Shown here: positions 47,344 through 59,725 of the stretch, one piece after another
Layout: each line of letters opens with the position of its first letter
Numbering within the stretch: position 1 is the stretch's first letter
DNA from: Phytoseiulus persimilis
Taxonomy: Eukaryota > Arthropoda > Arachnida > Mesostigmata > Phytoseiidae
NCBI GenBank assembly: GCA_037576195.1
Contig: CM075101.1
Coordinates: forward strand, 40,796,001 to 40,860,000
Length of the DNA: 64,000 nucleotides
Direction: 5' to 3'
The notes under the pieces: model-generated
Told to the model about the DNA's origin: nothing
Seen by the model: only the letters and a program-made list of their open reading frames with translations
The model's database searches: none
Position numbers and translations under genes: made by a program

Positions 47344-50300
47344 TCATATGGCGTGTCTAATAATCACGGATCGTCTCACTTGACTAGCCAGGGGAAAGAT
47401 ATGGAGTCGATCCGAACTACCGTCTTTGAGGTCGCCGCGCGATCTGAACAGTTTCTCATGCCACCAAAAATTATAGGTCCTGGAACTGGATAGTTTTGAT
47501 TTTCGGGTGCGGAAAGAAGATTTCGGATCGACGTCACAACGGCTTAGCCGAGAACCTCGGACCAATTAGGAGGAATTCGCCCCCGGATTTCTTCCACTAT
47601 TGCCTTGGGGGGTAGCGCGCATCGAATCCGTTTTCCGAAAAGTAAACAGCGAAGGGAAGGAAGAGTGAATGAATTCCTACCTTATTTGACCGCCATAAAT
47701 GAGTACTATCTGGGCCGCGTAGCGGATGCGCACTTGAGCGCTTCCCTCGTTATTCGCGTGAGCCGTCCGTGGTAGGACCTCCCATCTGTATACCTTCTCC
47801 GTTGCTAAGAATCTACCTGACTCTCGTTGTGCAACCCCTACAGGCGCTCAGATGTAATTATTAATTGGAGCGTAATTTGCTTGGGTCGCGATGAGCCTTC
47901 GCGTATGATTCACATCCTGTTCCTTCGGCCAACTTTGCGGCCCGCCGGACTGCCGTGGAAACCATCTGGGAACTCGCTTCGTCATAAAGTTGGCGGTGTA
48001 GGAAAAACGATGCGAGTGAATATGACCACCTCGTTACCGGACGTTCCGATAGTTTTCCGTTGCTGGCTGTGGGGATCTCGCTTCTTCTGGCCCCTAGTGA
48101 TCCACATCAACCCCGCATGATGGGATCAGCGTCAGAGGAACGCGGCGTCTACCATGCATGGGGGGACCTAGAGGCGACGACATGGACGCATGAATATTTT
48201 TATCACCGAGTTCGCCTATACATGACAGTAGTTTTGTCTCCCACTGGAGGACTAATTAGGAGATAGACTACATCATTCGATGCGAGTCCTCCGACGGAAC
48301 CTTCACATCCACACGGAATCACGGAATCTTCGATCACGTTTCCGAGACTCTCTCATGATCGGGACACTCGCCTCCTCATTCGCTTTGGCTCATCATTCAG
48401 AAGCTGAGGCACTCCGCAGCCGGGCGACGTGTTCATCCCCCATCCATCCCATTAGTCTCCCAGTGTGGACGAGAATCGTTCGATAAATGAATGATCCGGC
48501 TACACAATACTGCTTCGAATAATGGAGCTTGTTTTCAAAATTACTCATGAGAATGCTTCCTGAACAATCGAGCGGTGATAGTTTCAGCTAGCCCAGCGGG
48601 CGATTCATCCCGACGCAAGCAGCTTCTGCCATTCGTCCCCTAGACTCCAAGCTATGGATCAGTTTTCATTTACACCATGGCTCTCTGAGAGCCCGCCTCG
48701 CGAACCTGGATTTATGAGTCGAATCCTCGAGGACGTTCCGCAGGATACGAGTTCGCCCGAATCAATTCCATCGTACAGTTTTTCACGTTTTCAGAGCCCG
48801 GCGGCCGGACCAGAAAAAAAACGCGTTCTATGTCTCGAGTGCGCCCCGACTTTCTGAGCAACGAGCCGGACTGGGAAAACGAATGAGGCATCAGGCCGTC
48901 TCGAGTTCAGCTTACCTTTGACAGATTGTCTCTCGTAAAACGAAATCGGCAATGACAACGAGTTATCGCGTCCGTAATCCTCAAGGTGCCAGAGATAGAG
49001 ATGCCCTCGTTCAAGTCCTTGAACCTCTGATGGTAGGTTATAGGAATAATTGATGATGAAGTAATGAGCGGAATGAATAAGAAAAAAGAAAAAAATTGAG
49101 GTTGCAGACTCGGGTGTGGAGCCGAGATCCCGGGATCGGAACCGATTTTCGCATCCCATAGTAAGCCCGAGAAATCCAACTGTCGGCCTATTTCAATTCG
49201 TTCCTCTAGGAGAGAATAATATCGCAGAGGGGGAATTTCCACAATTCAGAAATCTTCAGTTTTCTGGTGTCTTTTCTATTTTGACATGGCTGATTGTGAG
49301 ATCGGCTTCTCTCGCCACGTGCTCAAGAGTCCAATAAAGCAAGAATTCGTAAATCGATTCTCGGATCGTAGCGAAACCGAGCCACCGGCTCTCCTTGATT
49401 TGGATCCCTGTCTACGGACAAGCAGGCGAGGCCTCCGAGTGTCGACTCAATGCGATTTTCCCGGCTGCGCCAAACAATGTCTTCGGACAGGATTTCTCAC
49501 GAATCTGGAATTATTAACGCCGGCAAACTCACCGAACTTCTCAAGGTCCCTGTCGCGGGAGGCTGAGTTCTAAGGGCAACAAACCCAAATTTACTGATAT
49601 GTTATCGCCCGGAGCGTTTCGATAGACTTGGAAAGCTCTCGCCGCCAGGACTTCCCCATAAAAAATCCAGCAAAAGACTCGGTATAAAAACGAGTCTGCC
49701 CGCCTTTTTTGAGCATACTCGTTGGAACTGGTGATAATCCGTGAGCACATACGTCGCGGACGGGTAAGAGACAAGTCGATGCCCGGGCACCCGCGCGACT
49801 AATTATTATAGATGGCAAAACACCTAAGGATGTGTTCTAGTAGAATTAACCGCGGAGGACAATTCGTTCGGGTGTGAGATTTTCTTAAAAGTTCTGCGCT
49901 TTCCTTGCCAAAGCCCGATAGCGAGGGAGCAAACGAGAAATGAAAAGGGCCTGACGATAGCTAATGAACAGACATAAATAATAATTAGGAGAATTAAGTA
50001 ATGCCTCCGCTTCTGAAAAAAAGGGGTTCCGAAAACCAATCGCCGCACTCAAACTCTCAGATCGAGGGCTCGTGGGGAAATCAGCTCCTTGATACGATCT
50101 GGTCTAATTGAATGTTCTGGACGCCAGCCTGATTCTCCGAATAACGTCCGATGCAGGCAGTTGACTCCACAAGAATCCCTGAATGAGGTTGCGCGCGGAA
50201 GCTTGCTCTTCTCTCCAAACAATGAGAATGAAGCGGAATTCTCTTTGATATAATAGGAGTAACAAGCTCAGGGCCACGGGTCGCGTTTGTTTCGGAACTG

Positions 50301-53300
50301 TGCTTCCGTGCCCTCCGTGTGCTTCGGGTGGCTCGGAGCACCCTCCGTTCCGTTCCAGCTACGACTACCCGCCAGAATTTGAGAGGCTTTTGTCTTTCTC
50401 GTAACCAATTCCCCCGCAGGGACAAACAGAAGTTCCGGCTTCACGCGAAACTGCCTGAAATGTTGACTCGTACCGGAGAGAGTCTGAATCGCTCTGAAGA
50501 CTTGAAATCAGATTTGGGAAGCAGAGCTCTCCAGGATAACTATCACTATTCCGACGCGATGAATTAATCCTGGAGCATCCAACCGCCAGATCCCCCAAGT
50601 TTCTTCAAGATTGCCCATTTGAGGGTTCGGATTCAACCTCGCCGGCCCTTTGCCGAAAGAGCCCGTGACTGAAAAAGTTTCTCCCCAGGATCGCGGCCGT
50701 GCACTTCTCGTTGCCAAGGACTTCCCGTCTTCTCCTCGGGAACTTTCTCCAAACTCGGAGCAGAGTGGCTAACGAGAGGGTCGACGAATGGAGCGAAATT
50801 ATCCCGGTCGGAGGAAGCTGATTCATCAGAAAAAGTTCTAGATGAACTCAAGAAGCTCACCTTTGCAATTCGAACCGAATCAGGGGATCGCTCCGGTGGT
50901 TCGAAGAGAGTCCTTGTACGGGTAAATCTCTACCTGAACTGACCCTCGCTCCAAGTGTCAGGAATGAAGATTCGAGAATGGCCGATGGGGAATCAGATTT
51001 CCGACGCAGCTACATATTCACTCGGATATGTACGACACGAAACAAATGCTATATCAGGTCGGATAGGATAGGTTCATCAGGAAGTTCTGACCGGATTTTC
51101 GATCTCCCTCCAAAGTTAGCGTTCCCGAGTCTTGTGACTTCGCGGGAGCCCGAATTCTCGCGAGCCCGAGAACCCCTCTCCGTCAATGGGAGACTGAGTG
51201 AAACTCAACGACGGTTTTATGTCTGCACAGGAGTCTCATAGCACAAGGATTGGGGGAGCGAGTGCTGGGGCCTGCTGAAACTTATCGACCGCTCGACTAC
51301 AACTCATCTCCATGGGTTGCCCTTGGGTAGATTTCCGTTGCGCAACACGTTCCGGGGGGGGATCTAGAAGGTTCGAGGGTCGCAGGGGAGTCGCAAAACA
51401 GTTTGTAACCTGGCTGTGTCGAATCGGTGAACCGCCGATGGTCGGCAGCCGGCAGCGTTCGCCATCTCGGGGAGGGGAACTGCAAGGAACGCTGCTCAAA
51501 TATGCTTTTCATACGCGTCCAAATCCCAGACACTTTGAGAGGGAGTCTCCCGGTCAAACATTTCGGCCTGTGACGGATTATCCACGTGGCCGACACCGAT
51601 TAAGATGCGCCGTAGCGACGCGACACGAATTATAATACAGAAGGGGCAGACTTGTTAAAACGAAAAACTGCGAAACTGAGTCGGTTGCGCTCTTGGAAAA
51701 TATTTCACCTGGAAAGTGGGATCACAGGTGGCACAGCGATCAAACATCTCCATTCCTCGGAATCCTCCTGGAAGGAACAAGCTGCAACTAAATAACATGC
51801 CGCGCCCGACGCTCATGTATGAAAGTGACCCGGAACACGAGGAGGAGTCGAGAGGGGAAGTGGGTCTGTTTTTCGATTTTTATTGTAGAGGTGGCCTAGA
51901 GGAGATCAGCTAGCGACTGCATCAATAACTAGGGAGCGGACCCTCATGCAAAATGCAAAGAACGCATATTTTGGTCTTTTCTTTCCAAAATGCATGAAAT
52001 TGATGTTGGAAAGAATAGACCTGCACGCACTGTGATATCGGTTCGATGGACCTGGCGCAACAGTTCCCTCTCGGGCGCTCCGCTCAGCGTCGCCAAACCT
52101 CGCAAAACAGCGAACACTACTCGGAAGTCATGAACTTAGAGCTTGTTCGACTCTTCCAACTCGAAGCGTAGCCCCTTATTCTATTCGTCGCTCTCTACGA
52201 TCGAACAGGAGCAACAGTGTAGCAATGGATAGCATTCATTGCGCAAATCGAGGCGCTAGGAGTGCGAATTGTGGATATCAACGGGCACCGACTTTCGGAA
52301 GAGGGCAGCGAGCTGGCAGCTAGACTGTTAGTGGCCTTCCGTGGTACCGTATTTCTCTCATACGGCATGTCGTGAGAGCATCTGCTCACCTCAGCTGTGC
52401 AATGTAGGGGGTCAAGCGGGAGGGCGTGCTTGCTGTCCGATAAGGCAAGAAAAGTCGAATCTCGCTTCAGCTGGTTCGAGGCTCTCATTCCGTGCGTGTC
52501 CGCTTATCTCGTGGGTTTGGAACCGCGAATCGTCACATAAATTAGCAGAGCTGAATCGTGCGATCGAGAAGGTTTCGTGCAGAAAAATGCCCGTTTTCCT
52601 CCGGAGTCCGGACCGAAGTGAACTCGAAAATCTTGAGGAGTGTCTCGCTGTGGCCCGAGGGGACGCCGCTCTAGTGCAAGAATTCTGTGATAAGTTTCCG
52701 AGCTCAAGAGTTACTGAATAAGGACAGTTGAAAAAGGAAATCACCTCATTAAATCAGAGTAACATTTTCCATGTCAGCGATTGGGGGGCAGATGGGACGG
52801 GGGTTGGAAACGTGTTCCCAATATTGCAGTGCATTTCCGATCAATTCTTGGGCATATTTCTCCTGCCTCCCAGTGTATGGGAATCCGATCTCCATGGAGG
52901 AATCTCCATCTTTGTTTCTTGGCTGCCGGCCTCCATCCATCGAAAATACATTCGTCTGGCGTGTGACGCTGAGTCATTTAGAGTTCGACAATTACCGTAT
53001 GCTCGACGATGTTCCGTCTCGAGGTAACCATCGTACTCTGTCGATGGGGGATTACTCGCCCACCACTCTATTACCCATTTCCTCCTTCTTGGAAGCGGGC
53101 ACTCCTTGAATCGGATTTCAGACGGATCGGATGTCCCAGGCGAGAATTTGATCTCTGAGCCCACGTCTACCTCAGGGCGTTGAATCCTGGAATGGCTGGG
53201 AGGGCACGGGCGCAGACCATTTCTTGAACGGAGAGCAGGAGCCGAGCAGTAACGAGCTCAGAGGAGGCCGTGCCGACTTGCCATGCAGGAGCCCGTACGT

Positions 53301-55600
53301 CCGCTTGCATCGGTCTCGACATATTTGCGACTCCTTGGTCGAGGCGACCCGAATCACAACATTTTTCCGTTGCCGGATGATGACTGAAACTCGGCGACTC
53401 CTCTCTCTCGTTGGAATTCCATTTCCCAGCCAGAGAGTACCGCGCACGCGCGCCGGTGCGTTTCCGCAAGAAGGCTCGTTCATCCTGAGGCCTGCGAATT
53501 AGATCTCAAACATCATCCCTGGTATTAAAATGAATGTAGCATCTGTTGGATACTCAGTATCAAGAAGAACCTTGAAATGACTCCAGCAGCCGAATTCTCT
53601 GAAACGACCTCCGCCGCTACGATGTAATGAATCGTCCACATCTTCAAAGCAGTAAATATTGGACAAATCGAAAAAGTGGGCCGACTCCGGGAACGTGATT
53701 TTCGGTAGAGAAAAGGCAATACCATAGATTTCGAAATCTTGGATTCCACGTGGTGTTGACAGACTGCAGGAACAGCATGAATCGCGGTCTCATACTCAAG
53801 CTTCCAATCCTTTTGAGGATCAACGACCAGAGTTTCTGTCTTCCCCCGTGCAGGCCGCTCAGGCCAGATCGGACTCGGCGGCAAGATTCATACCATAGCT
53901 GAGAAGTGGGATTCCTCCGTAGCGTCTCTAGCGGTCACCAGGAATCTCATACGCAGCAAGATAAACGGTGTCCCACTCAAGTTCAAGATTCTGTCAGACA
54001 GGTTCTGGGCAGGATTCCGAGCTCAGAAGACGGACGATTCAAAAGATTTCCCTGAGGACTTCTCAGCTCTCCGGCCGAGAGAAGGAAAAAACAAATCCGA
54101 GTTGGATCCCACTCAGCGAGGCAGAACATAGGAACTACAATCTCTTCGGTTGGGGGTCAGAGGGACCAGAGAGCGTTACGTGCCGAGATTTCCACTGGTG
54201 TCAAGGTAACATAGTGTATCCGCTCCTCGGTCGCCAGCGTTCTCGCCGTGAAGTCAATCACTTCTCGGAGCGAGGCTATTCCGCTTCAACGCGGCGTCGA
54301 CGAGATGGTCTAGGTCTGCGAATGTAATTCGCGGCTTGGAATTTGTGATGAGGCACTCAATCCGCTTGGGTGGCCAAGTTTCCATTCTCTTGCCAGCTCG
54401 CTGGTCGGAGTTCAACTCGCTGTTGCACACTCCCTCCTTGCACTGACCAGAGTCAACTGAGTAGAAGAACGGTGGTGTTGGTTTGTTTAGGACCCGACAG
54501 GACCGGTAATCTTGTTGGCTGTCTTGTTGTGAGAGAGTCGACTTTTTAAGCCACCGAACGGCAGCTCGCAGACGTGAACCACAAGTGTTCGCTCGGTGAG
54601 CCAGCTTGCTCGTTGGTCTGTCATTCCGCTGCTCACTTGCCGCTTGGAGCTTGCAGTCTCGATCATTGGAGTTGAAAGGGTCTGTGATCTGTGTTCAAGC
54701 CCAAGGGGGGATCAACAGTACCGATGAGGCTTCCATCGGGTTGGCGTGGAGCGACAAATCATATCATTGGGCGCCGTCCAAAGGAAGCTCCACCTGGTAC
54801 CAGCAAAATCCTCGTTGGCGAACGAAGTACCACCTCTATCAGTATGCTCAAGAATGTCGAAAAAAGTTGGCTCCCACTCTGAGGCCGAATCGCACCGCCA
54901 AAATCACAGCCCCTCCCATGAATCATGTGTTCGATCACGCCGAGCGCCCTCCTGCCCGCGCGATACATCACCGGGACCTGAATATGGGTTTGGAGGCGAA
55001 GATTGCCGCGTAGAATCCGGATGATAACCTGAATAATGTCGACCAGAATGAATCGCCCGCTCAAGACGCGAGGTGTTCTTTGGGCTCCGGGGCAGGGGCG
55101 ATTCAATGAACCCATGCTCTCGCTCGAGAAACGCGACGGAAACTTTCGCACAGCTGACTTTCGTGTCGGCGAGCCCGAACCGGCAGGCCGACATGAAGTT
55201 GGAAGAAGAATATAAGTTGGAAGACTCAATTCGTGGGATCGAACGACGGTGGATATGTTATGTGCGCTGTTCTGCAGCGCGAGGCTTTCTGGTTTTTGGG
55301 TTTTATTTTTTCGAGAACCCGCGGCTTTTGGGCGAATCGTCTCTTCTGTATCAGGCTCCCATGTTGGATATTCATTTTCCGATTGCCGAAATCCGGGAGT
55401 CACGCCCCTGAAGTTCCACCGTTTGTCTCGTGAATGCTCCGTTTCTATCATGTGTCCGCGGCCTTGCAAATTCATTGCCTATCAGAGCAAATAACACACT
55501 CGACTCGCACTGTGATATAGCTACACAGGGTCAGTACATGGCGTGACAAAACACGATTGCTCTCGCTAGCAACATCCAAACGACGTAGATAGGAAGTTTC
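47344..55600. other. stretch with one weak candidate exon
   Basis: Holds the candidate at 52341-52721. The ORFs at 54759-55475 (238 codons, minus) and 51297-51635 (both strands) have no recognisable domain or splice support. Confidence 0.35.
52341..52721 (+). CDS. candidate terminal exon, unknown protein
   Basis: The last ~65 codons of this frame have guanine about 36% at position 1 and 22% at position 2 and read as a charged helical tail (AELNRAIEKVSCRKMPVFLR onward), ending at TAA. The first part of the ORF looks less protein-like. Possible acceptors lie near 52467 (CTCGCTTCAG, a different frame) and 52546 (AAATTAG). Not recognised. Confidence 0.17.
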   Translation: MVPYFSHTACRESICSPQLCNVGGQAGGRACCPIRQEKSNLASAGSRLSFRACPLISWVWNRESSHKLAELNRAIEKVSCRKMPVFLRSPDRSELENLEECLAVARGDAALVQEFCDKFPSSRVTE

Positions 55601-56050
55601 GAGTGCCGTGCCGACAATTCCGTGTTATGGGGAGTGAAGAAAACTCTTCATTCGATTGGCATTGACGAGTCAAAACCGCTCTCGTCCTTGGTGTCCAAGG
55701 AGTCCTCCTCCGAATCGCATGAATCATCCGATTCTCTGCCAATACGTCGGCACAAAGTTCCTTCACCTGATAAAGCAGCCACGGTTCCCGGCGTCGTGCT
55801 ACACAGACCTTGGCCCCAAAGTCCCACTTGGCCTGCACAAGGCTCTCGACCCGCTCAATCGATTGTTTACCTGCGGATACGTTAGGCCACATTTGCATTC
55901 CCACCTGCCTTCGTATGTGCTCCTTCGGAGGCCTTCCGAGTTGCCCGATCGAAGCTCTCTCCAGTTTGCTCTTTCGGGCCCTCAAGCCAGCGCCCAGCCA
56001 GCTTCCCACCCTCCCCCAAGGGCCTGCTGCGCGCTTGTTCCGCTCAGGCT

Positions 56051-56554
56051 TCACCGCTCGTTCTGGATGCTCCGGAGATGTGATCCTGAACCTGTTCCCC
56101 GCGAAGAGTTCCTCTGCCGACTGGGCAGATTGAAGTTCGGAAAGAAAGTTCTGCTCGCTTCGCCCGGCTCCGCAGACCGGTCCACCCGGCGTGAGTGACG
56201 ATCGACACGGAAAACCTCGAGGGCGGCAGAAACACCTGTGCGAGACGGCAGCTCCGACACAGGTGAATCCGCGAGAGGAATCGTTCCGATGTGCTCCGTG
56301 GGCTGGTCTTTCACAGGGAGTCGCACTCCCCGGGAAAAATAAATCCCAATATCTCCACCCTCTTCATGAGCTCTCGGATATTGGTTGCTCGGACCGAAAT
56401 CCATCTGAAACTCAGTCACCATACTCGTCATAGCCGCAGTCGATGGAGCATCCTGGAGTGGCCGTGTGAGTTACGGACGGAAGCCCTATCTGGCCTCGAA
56501 CAGACTCACCTCGAGAATGAAATCCTTGAAGCGCTGCGAGAACTCTGAAATCTC
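56051..56554 (-). CDS. candidate two-exon coding piece with a 105-bp intron
   Basis: On the minus strand, a 45-base piece (56554-56510) follows TTCCAG and ends at GAG before a strong GTGAGT donor. 105 bases later GACTGAGTTTCAG provides a branch-like word and acceptor. The frame then continues in phase from 56404 to a stop at 56051. The join reads EISEFSQRFKDFILE then MDFGPSNQYP. Over the first ~100 codons of the second exon guanine is about 35% at position 1 and 20% at position 2. The downstream end is unclear: composition weakens after about 56130, and a donor is not obvious. No family is recognised. The opposite strand (56466-56801) also reads well. Confidence 0.27.
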
Positions 56555-57296
56555 CTGGAATACGTACACCCCACTCCGCGAACTTTTTGTGGAGGTTTCG
56601 CTCAGCGTCACCGAGAAACAACATTGTAATTCACGATTCGCTCTTGTCTGTGTTGGAATTATGCGAGCTTGTACCGGATCTCGTATTTGTCCTGTTTTGA
56701 ACCAGTTGGATCCCATGGAAACCGCGGAGATATTCCTTCAAAAGGAAGCTCGGGGAATTCACGAGCTGCGATGGACTGATGATTATTTTTACCGCCGTTG
56801 AAACTTTTCCCAAGTTGAACGCTGTGTTTCAACTGCATAACCTCGCTCGCCGATTGAGTACGCCTGAAACTGTGGAATCGTAGCGAGCTGGTTCAGATTC
56901 CGTACAGCTCAGAGTTTGGGAACTTCCTGGGGTTTGTGTGTGTTCCCGTCTCGGACCCGATTTTGATGGAAAGTCTACCGGAGACCGATTCTTCACAGCC
57001 TCCTCATCGAATCCGGACAAACACTCCCAATCGACTCGGTTCTCCGAGGGCGCACATCGATGTCCACAGCGAGCTTCGCCAACCGCTGTTATCCGTGAAC
57101 GAGTGCTTCGCTCCACTTGTGCTCGATTCCGTCCCCTCGGCTGTTCGCATGATACTCTCAGAAGGGCTTGGGAGACGCTGAAGTTCGAGATTCGGGCTCA
57201 AATACCACAGTAGGATCAGCGACCCGACGACATTCGTTTCCAGCGTTAGCAGAACATTTCCGCGGCAGCCGACGGAGTGGATCCAGCGAGGTTTCG

Positions 57297-57593
57297 TCAC
57301 AAGGCTCCGTTCTCACGGTGTGCATTGCATGCGCACGCGAATTCGATCGCAAATCTTCTAAACTCTGGTGCCCTTTGCTTGGCTGCGCCATTCGTGGAGC
57401 TTTCAAGGAGCACATAGCATTGCGCTGCGAAAGAGTCAAACTCGAATCTGTGGAGACGTTGTCCGCGCACATACTTCAGGGCCTCTTCCGTCACGGGTGG
57501 GGCACTATGCATGACGGTCGAATCAGGATTCTCGATTATTTCCCGATTTTCTCGTGAGTTTTCTCTCCAGCTTCCTGCGCCCGAGAGTTCCAT
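57297..57593 (-). CDS. candidate coding exon upstream of the 56-kb piece
   Basis: An ATG at 57593 opens 98 codons with guanine about 38% at position 1 and 21% at position 2. A GTGAGA donor-like word lies near the end (after CACACC). It is on the same strand as the 56.05-56.55 kb piece and could belong to the same gene. Not recognised. The antisense frame contains evenly spaced Cys and His residues but has equal guanine at positions 1 and 2. Confidence 0.17.
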   Translation of the reverse strand: MELSGAGSWRENSRENREIIENPDSTVMHSAPPVTEEALKYVRGQRLHRFEFDSFAAQCYVLLESSTNGAAKQRAPEFRRFAIEFACACNAHRENGAL

Positions 57594-59676
57594 ACTCTCC
57601 TCTCCGGCCTCGAGACCGCGCTTCGATCGATACCCTCGCCGGCTCGGGCAAAATTACTTCGGGCTCACAAATCAAACTGACGTCGGAAAATCGCAGAGCA
57701 TTTCGCTTCTCCCGGGTCCAGGCGCGCTCCGCAGCTACGTCCCGAAGCGGTGTGCAGTTTCGCCTGCATCGGAGCGAACTGGAGCTTTGGCGATCGGGGC
57801 GGCCCGGACGAGGTCAGCGAGATTCGAAACGTGGAGCGACGTACATCATAAAGTCATCCTCTCAGGGTATTGCGTGGATCTCGAATCAGGGCCTAGCGGG
57901 GCACGCGAACACGCTACGCCCTGTTCGTTGTCACTTCAATAATCCTCCGCGGCCAAAGCCTCCGAGACATCGGCGAAACCTACGAGCTTCTAAAAGCCGG
58001 CTCCTCCGGCGCGGTCTTGCTGTCACCGAGAATTTCAGCTGTTCATAAAACCGACAACGGGTCATTCCAGCAGCTGCAGCGAGATCGTTCCTCCTTTACG
58101 GCTTACGCTGCACAGGCCTCACGCTGTCGGACCGCTTCGGCTTTTCTGCTTCCCGGACGAGCTTGAATTTCATTGTTCTTGGTCTCTCTCTTTTCCTTGC
58201 TTTCGAAAGACCAACGAGGATTCCCATCGTTTTCCTAGACTGCGCTTTTTGTATCCGCGAGGAGGAGCCGATCAGCTCGGCATGCGAGAGGGCCCGCGTG
58301 TTGAGGACTCGTCTCTTTCGATGGAGGAGCGACGAACTATTCTCGACCGGAAACCGAATCTGACGGAGTCATTCGAGGACGCGCTCAATCCACTCCGGCG
58401 GAAAGTCAAGGCTGTTCTACAGCGGCATCGTTGTCACCAATCTCCGCTGAAGCGGGACTCCGGTCCTGGGAAACTGATCGCTGGACGTTCCGCAACTTGG
58501 TTCATTATTGCCCACCTGACTGTTCTCCTCTCTCAAAGAAGAAAACAAGACTCGTTTCCAGGGAACGCCGCAAACCGCGTGCAGCCTAACGATTTCAAAG
58601 CCCGCCGTCCGAGTTGGAGCAATTAAAGACAGCTCGTCTCTCCAGAGCCCTCTGAAATTAGAGCTTCGGGATCTAATTAGAGTTTCTGCAGTGTAGCCAC
58701 AATCGTGAGGAGAATCCTAGCGCAGGTTGTTTGACGTCAGGAGTGACATGCGGCAGCAGCGAATATAACGAGGGTGCCAGAGAGCATCCCGGCGGAGGAG
58801 AAAGATGAGTATTGAGATGAAGCCCAGAATAGTACGATGAGGAGCGTAATCACGTAGCCAATATAACCCCAAAGCTGGTCTTGTGATCGTTGGCCTGCGT
58901 CGCAAGTGTCCTTTATCATGGAAGAGATGGAGAGTAAGAGGTGGCCATGGAAAAAAGCCCAAAGGAGGCGCAGTCCCACAAAGCTCCCTCTCTCCTCGCG
59001 AGAAAGGGCGGGTGATGCGAGCTCAGGTGGCACCATTATTCTCCTCGGTTCGATCGGGACGTTCCAACTCACAAAGCAATCAATGACACAGACCTTTTGA
59101 CAATTATCCCTGCGCATAACCGTTTAGGGCCAAAATCGACTTCCGATAACATGATCTTGGGCCATCGCAGTACGAGACCGTCTTATTCCCTGGAGGTGGT
59201 CTCCGTTCCTCTCAGGGGTGGTTGGGCTCCACCAGTAAGGCTCGCGGAATCACCGAGTCCAGGTCAGGGTGCGAAATCTCGGACACGGGTGATACGGGAG
59301 GTAAATACAGGAAGCAGGTGCTTCCATCTCGCTTTGGAATAGACTCTCCCGGATTTAGTCTGACCTGACTTATTCTGGCCAACGAAGCTGTGAGAATCCC
59401 GATTGCAGTCTAGTAATTCGACCAACTTACGACCTCCCCGCTCGAATCGCTCTCGATCGTGATCGTCCTTCGACGAACGCCGTCTGACGGCGCCTCAAGA
59501 GACTGCGCGCAGGCGGGTGGACACTTCAACTTTAGCAGAAAGAACGATGCCCAAACGATGCATGGCTTATGAGGGCCGCAAAAACCTCGGATACCTCCAA
59601 GAATATCAGCAAAGCGACGTGTTTCACGCGAGACATAAATCTGGCTTCGAATAAAGCATTTTGCGCCCTCCTCTGT
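57594..59676. other. stretch with nothing firmly recognised
   Basis: Purine/pyrimidine-skewed ORFs on the plus strand (57554-58048, 58249-58626) and a hydrophobic minus-strand ORF (58737-59117, two possible membrane helices) are present without splice or domain support. Confidence 0.3.
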
Positions 59677-59725
59677 ACTCGTTGACTCGGACTCGCGAGT
59701 CCGACGCGTCCAACGAGTCCGAGTC
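59677..59725. repeat. nested palindrome
   Basis: A perfect 16-bp palindrome CGGACTCGCGAGTCCG (59688-59703) is enclosed by ACTCGTTG (59677-59684) and CAACGAGT (59711-59718). In addition GACTCGGACTCG (59684-59695) recurs inverted at 59714-59725. The whole could form a cruciform. Confidence 0.8.

Noticed and set aside
54759..55475. 238-codon minus-strand ORF
   Set aside because: The residue mix changes along its length, other frames look as good, and no domain or splice sites were found.
58737..59117. Two-helix membrane protein exon, minus strand
   Set aside because: Hydrophobic frames arise easily here; the acceptor is weak, and no family is recognised.
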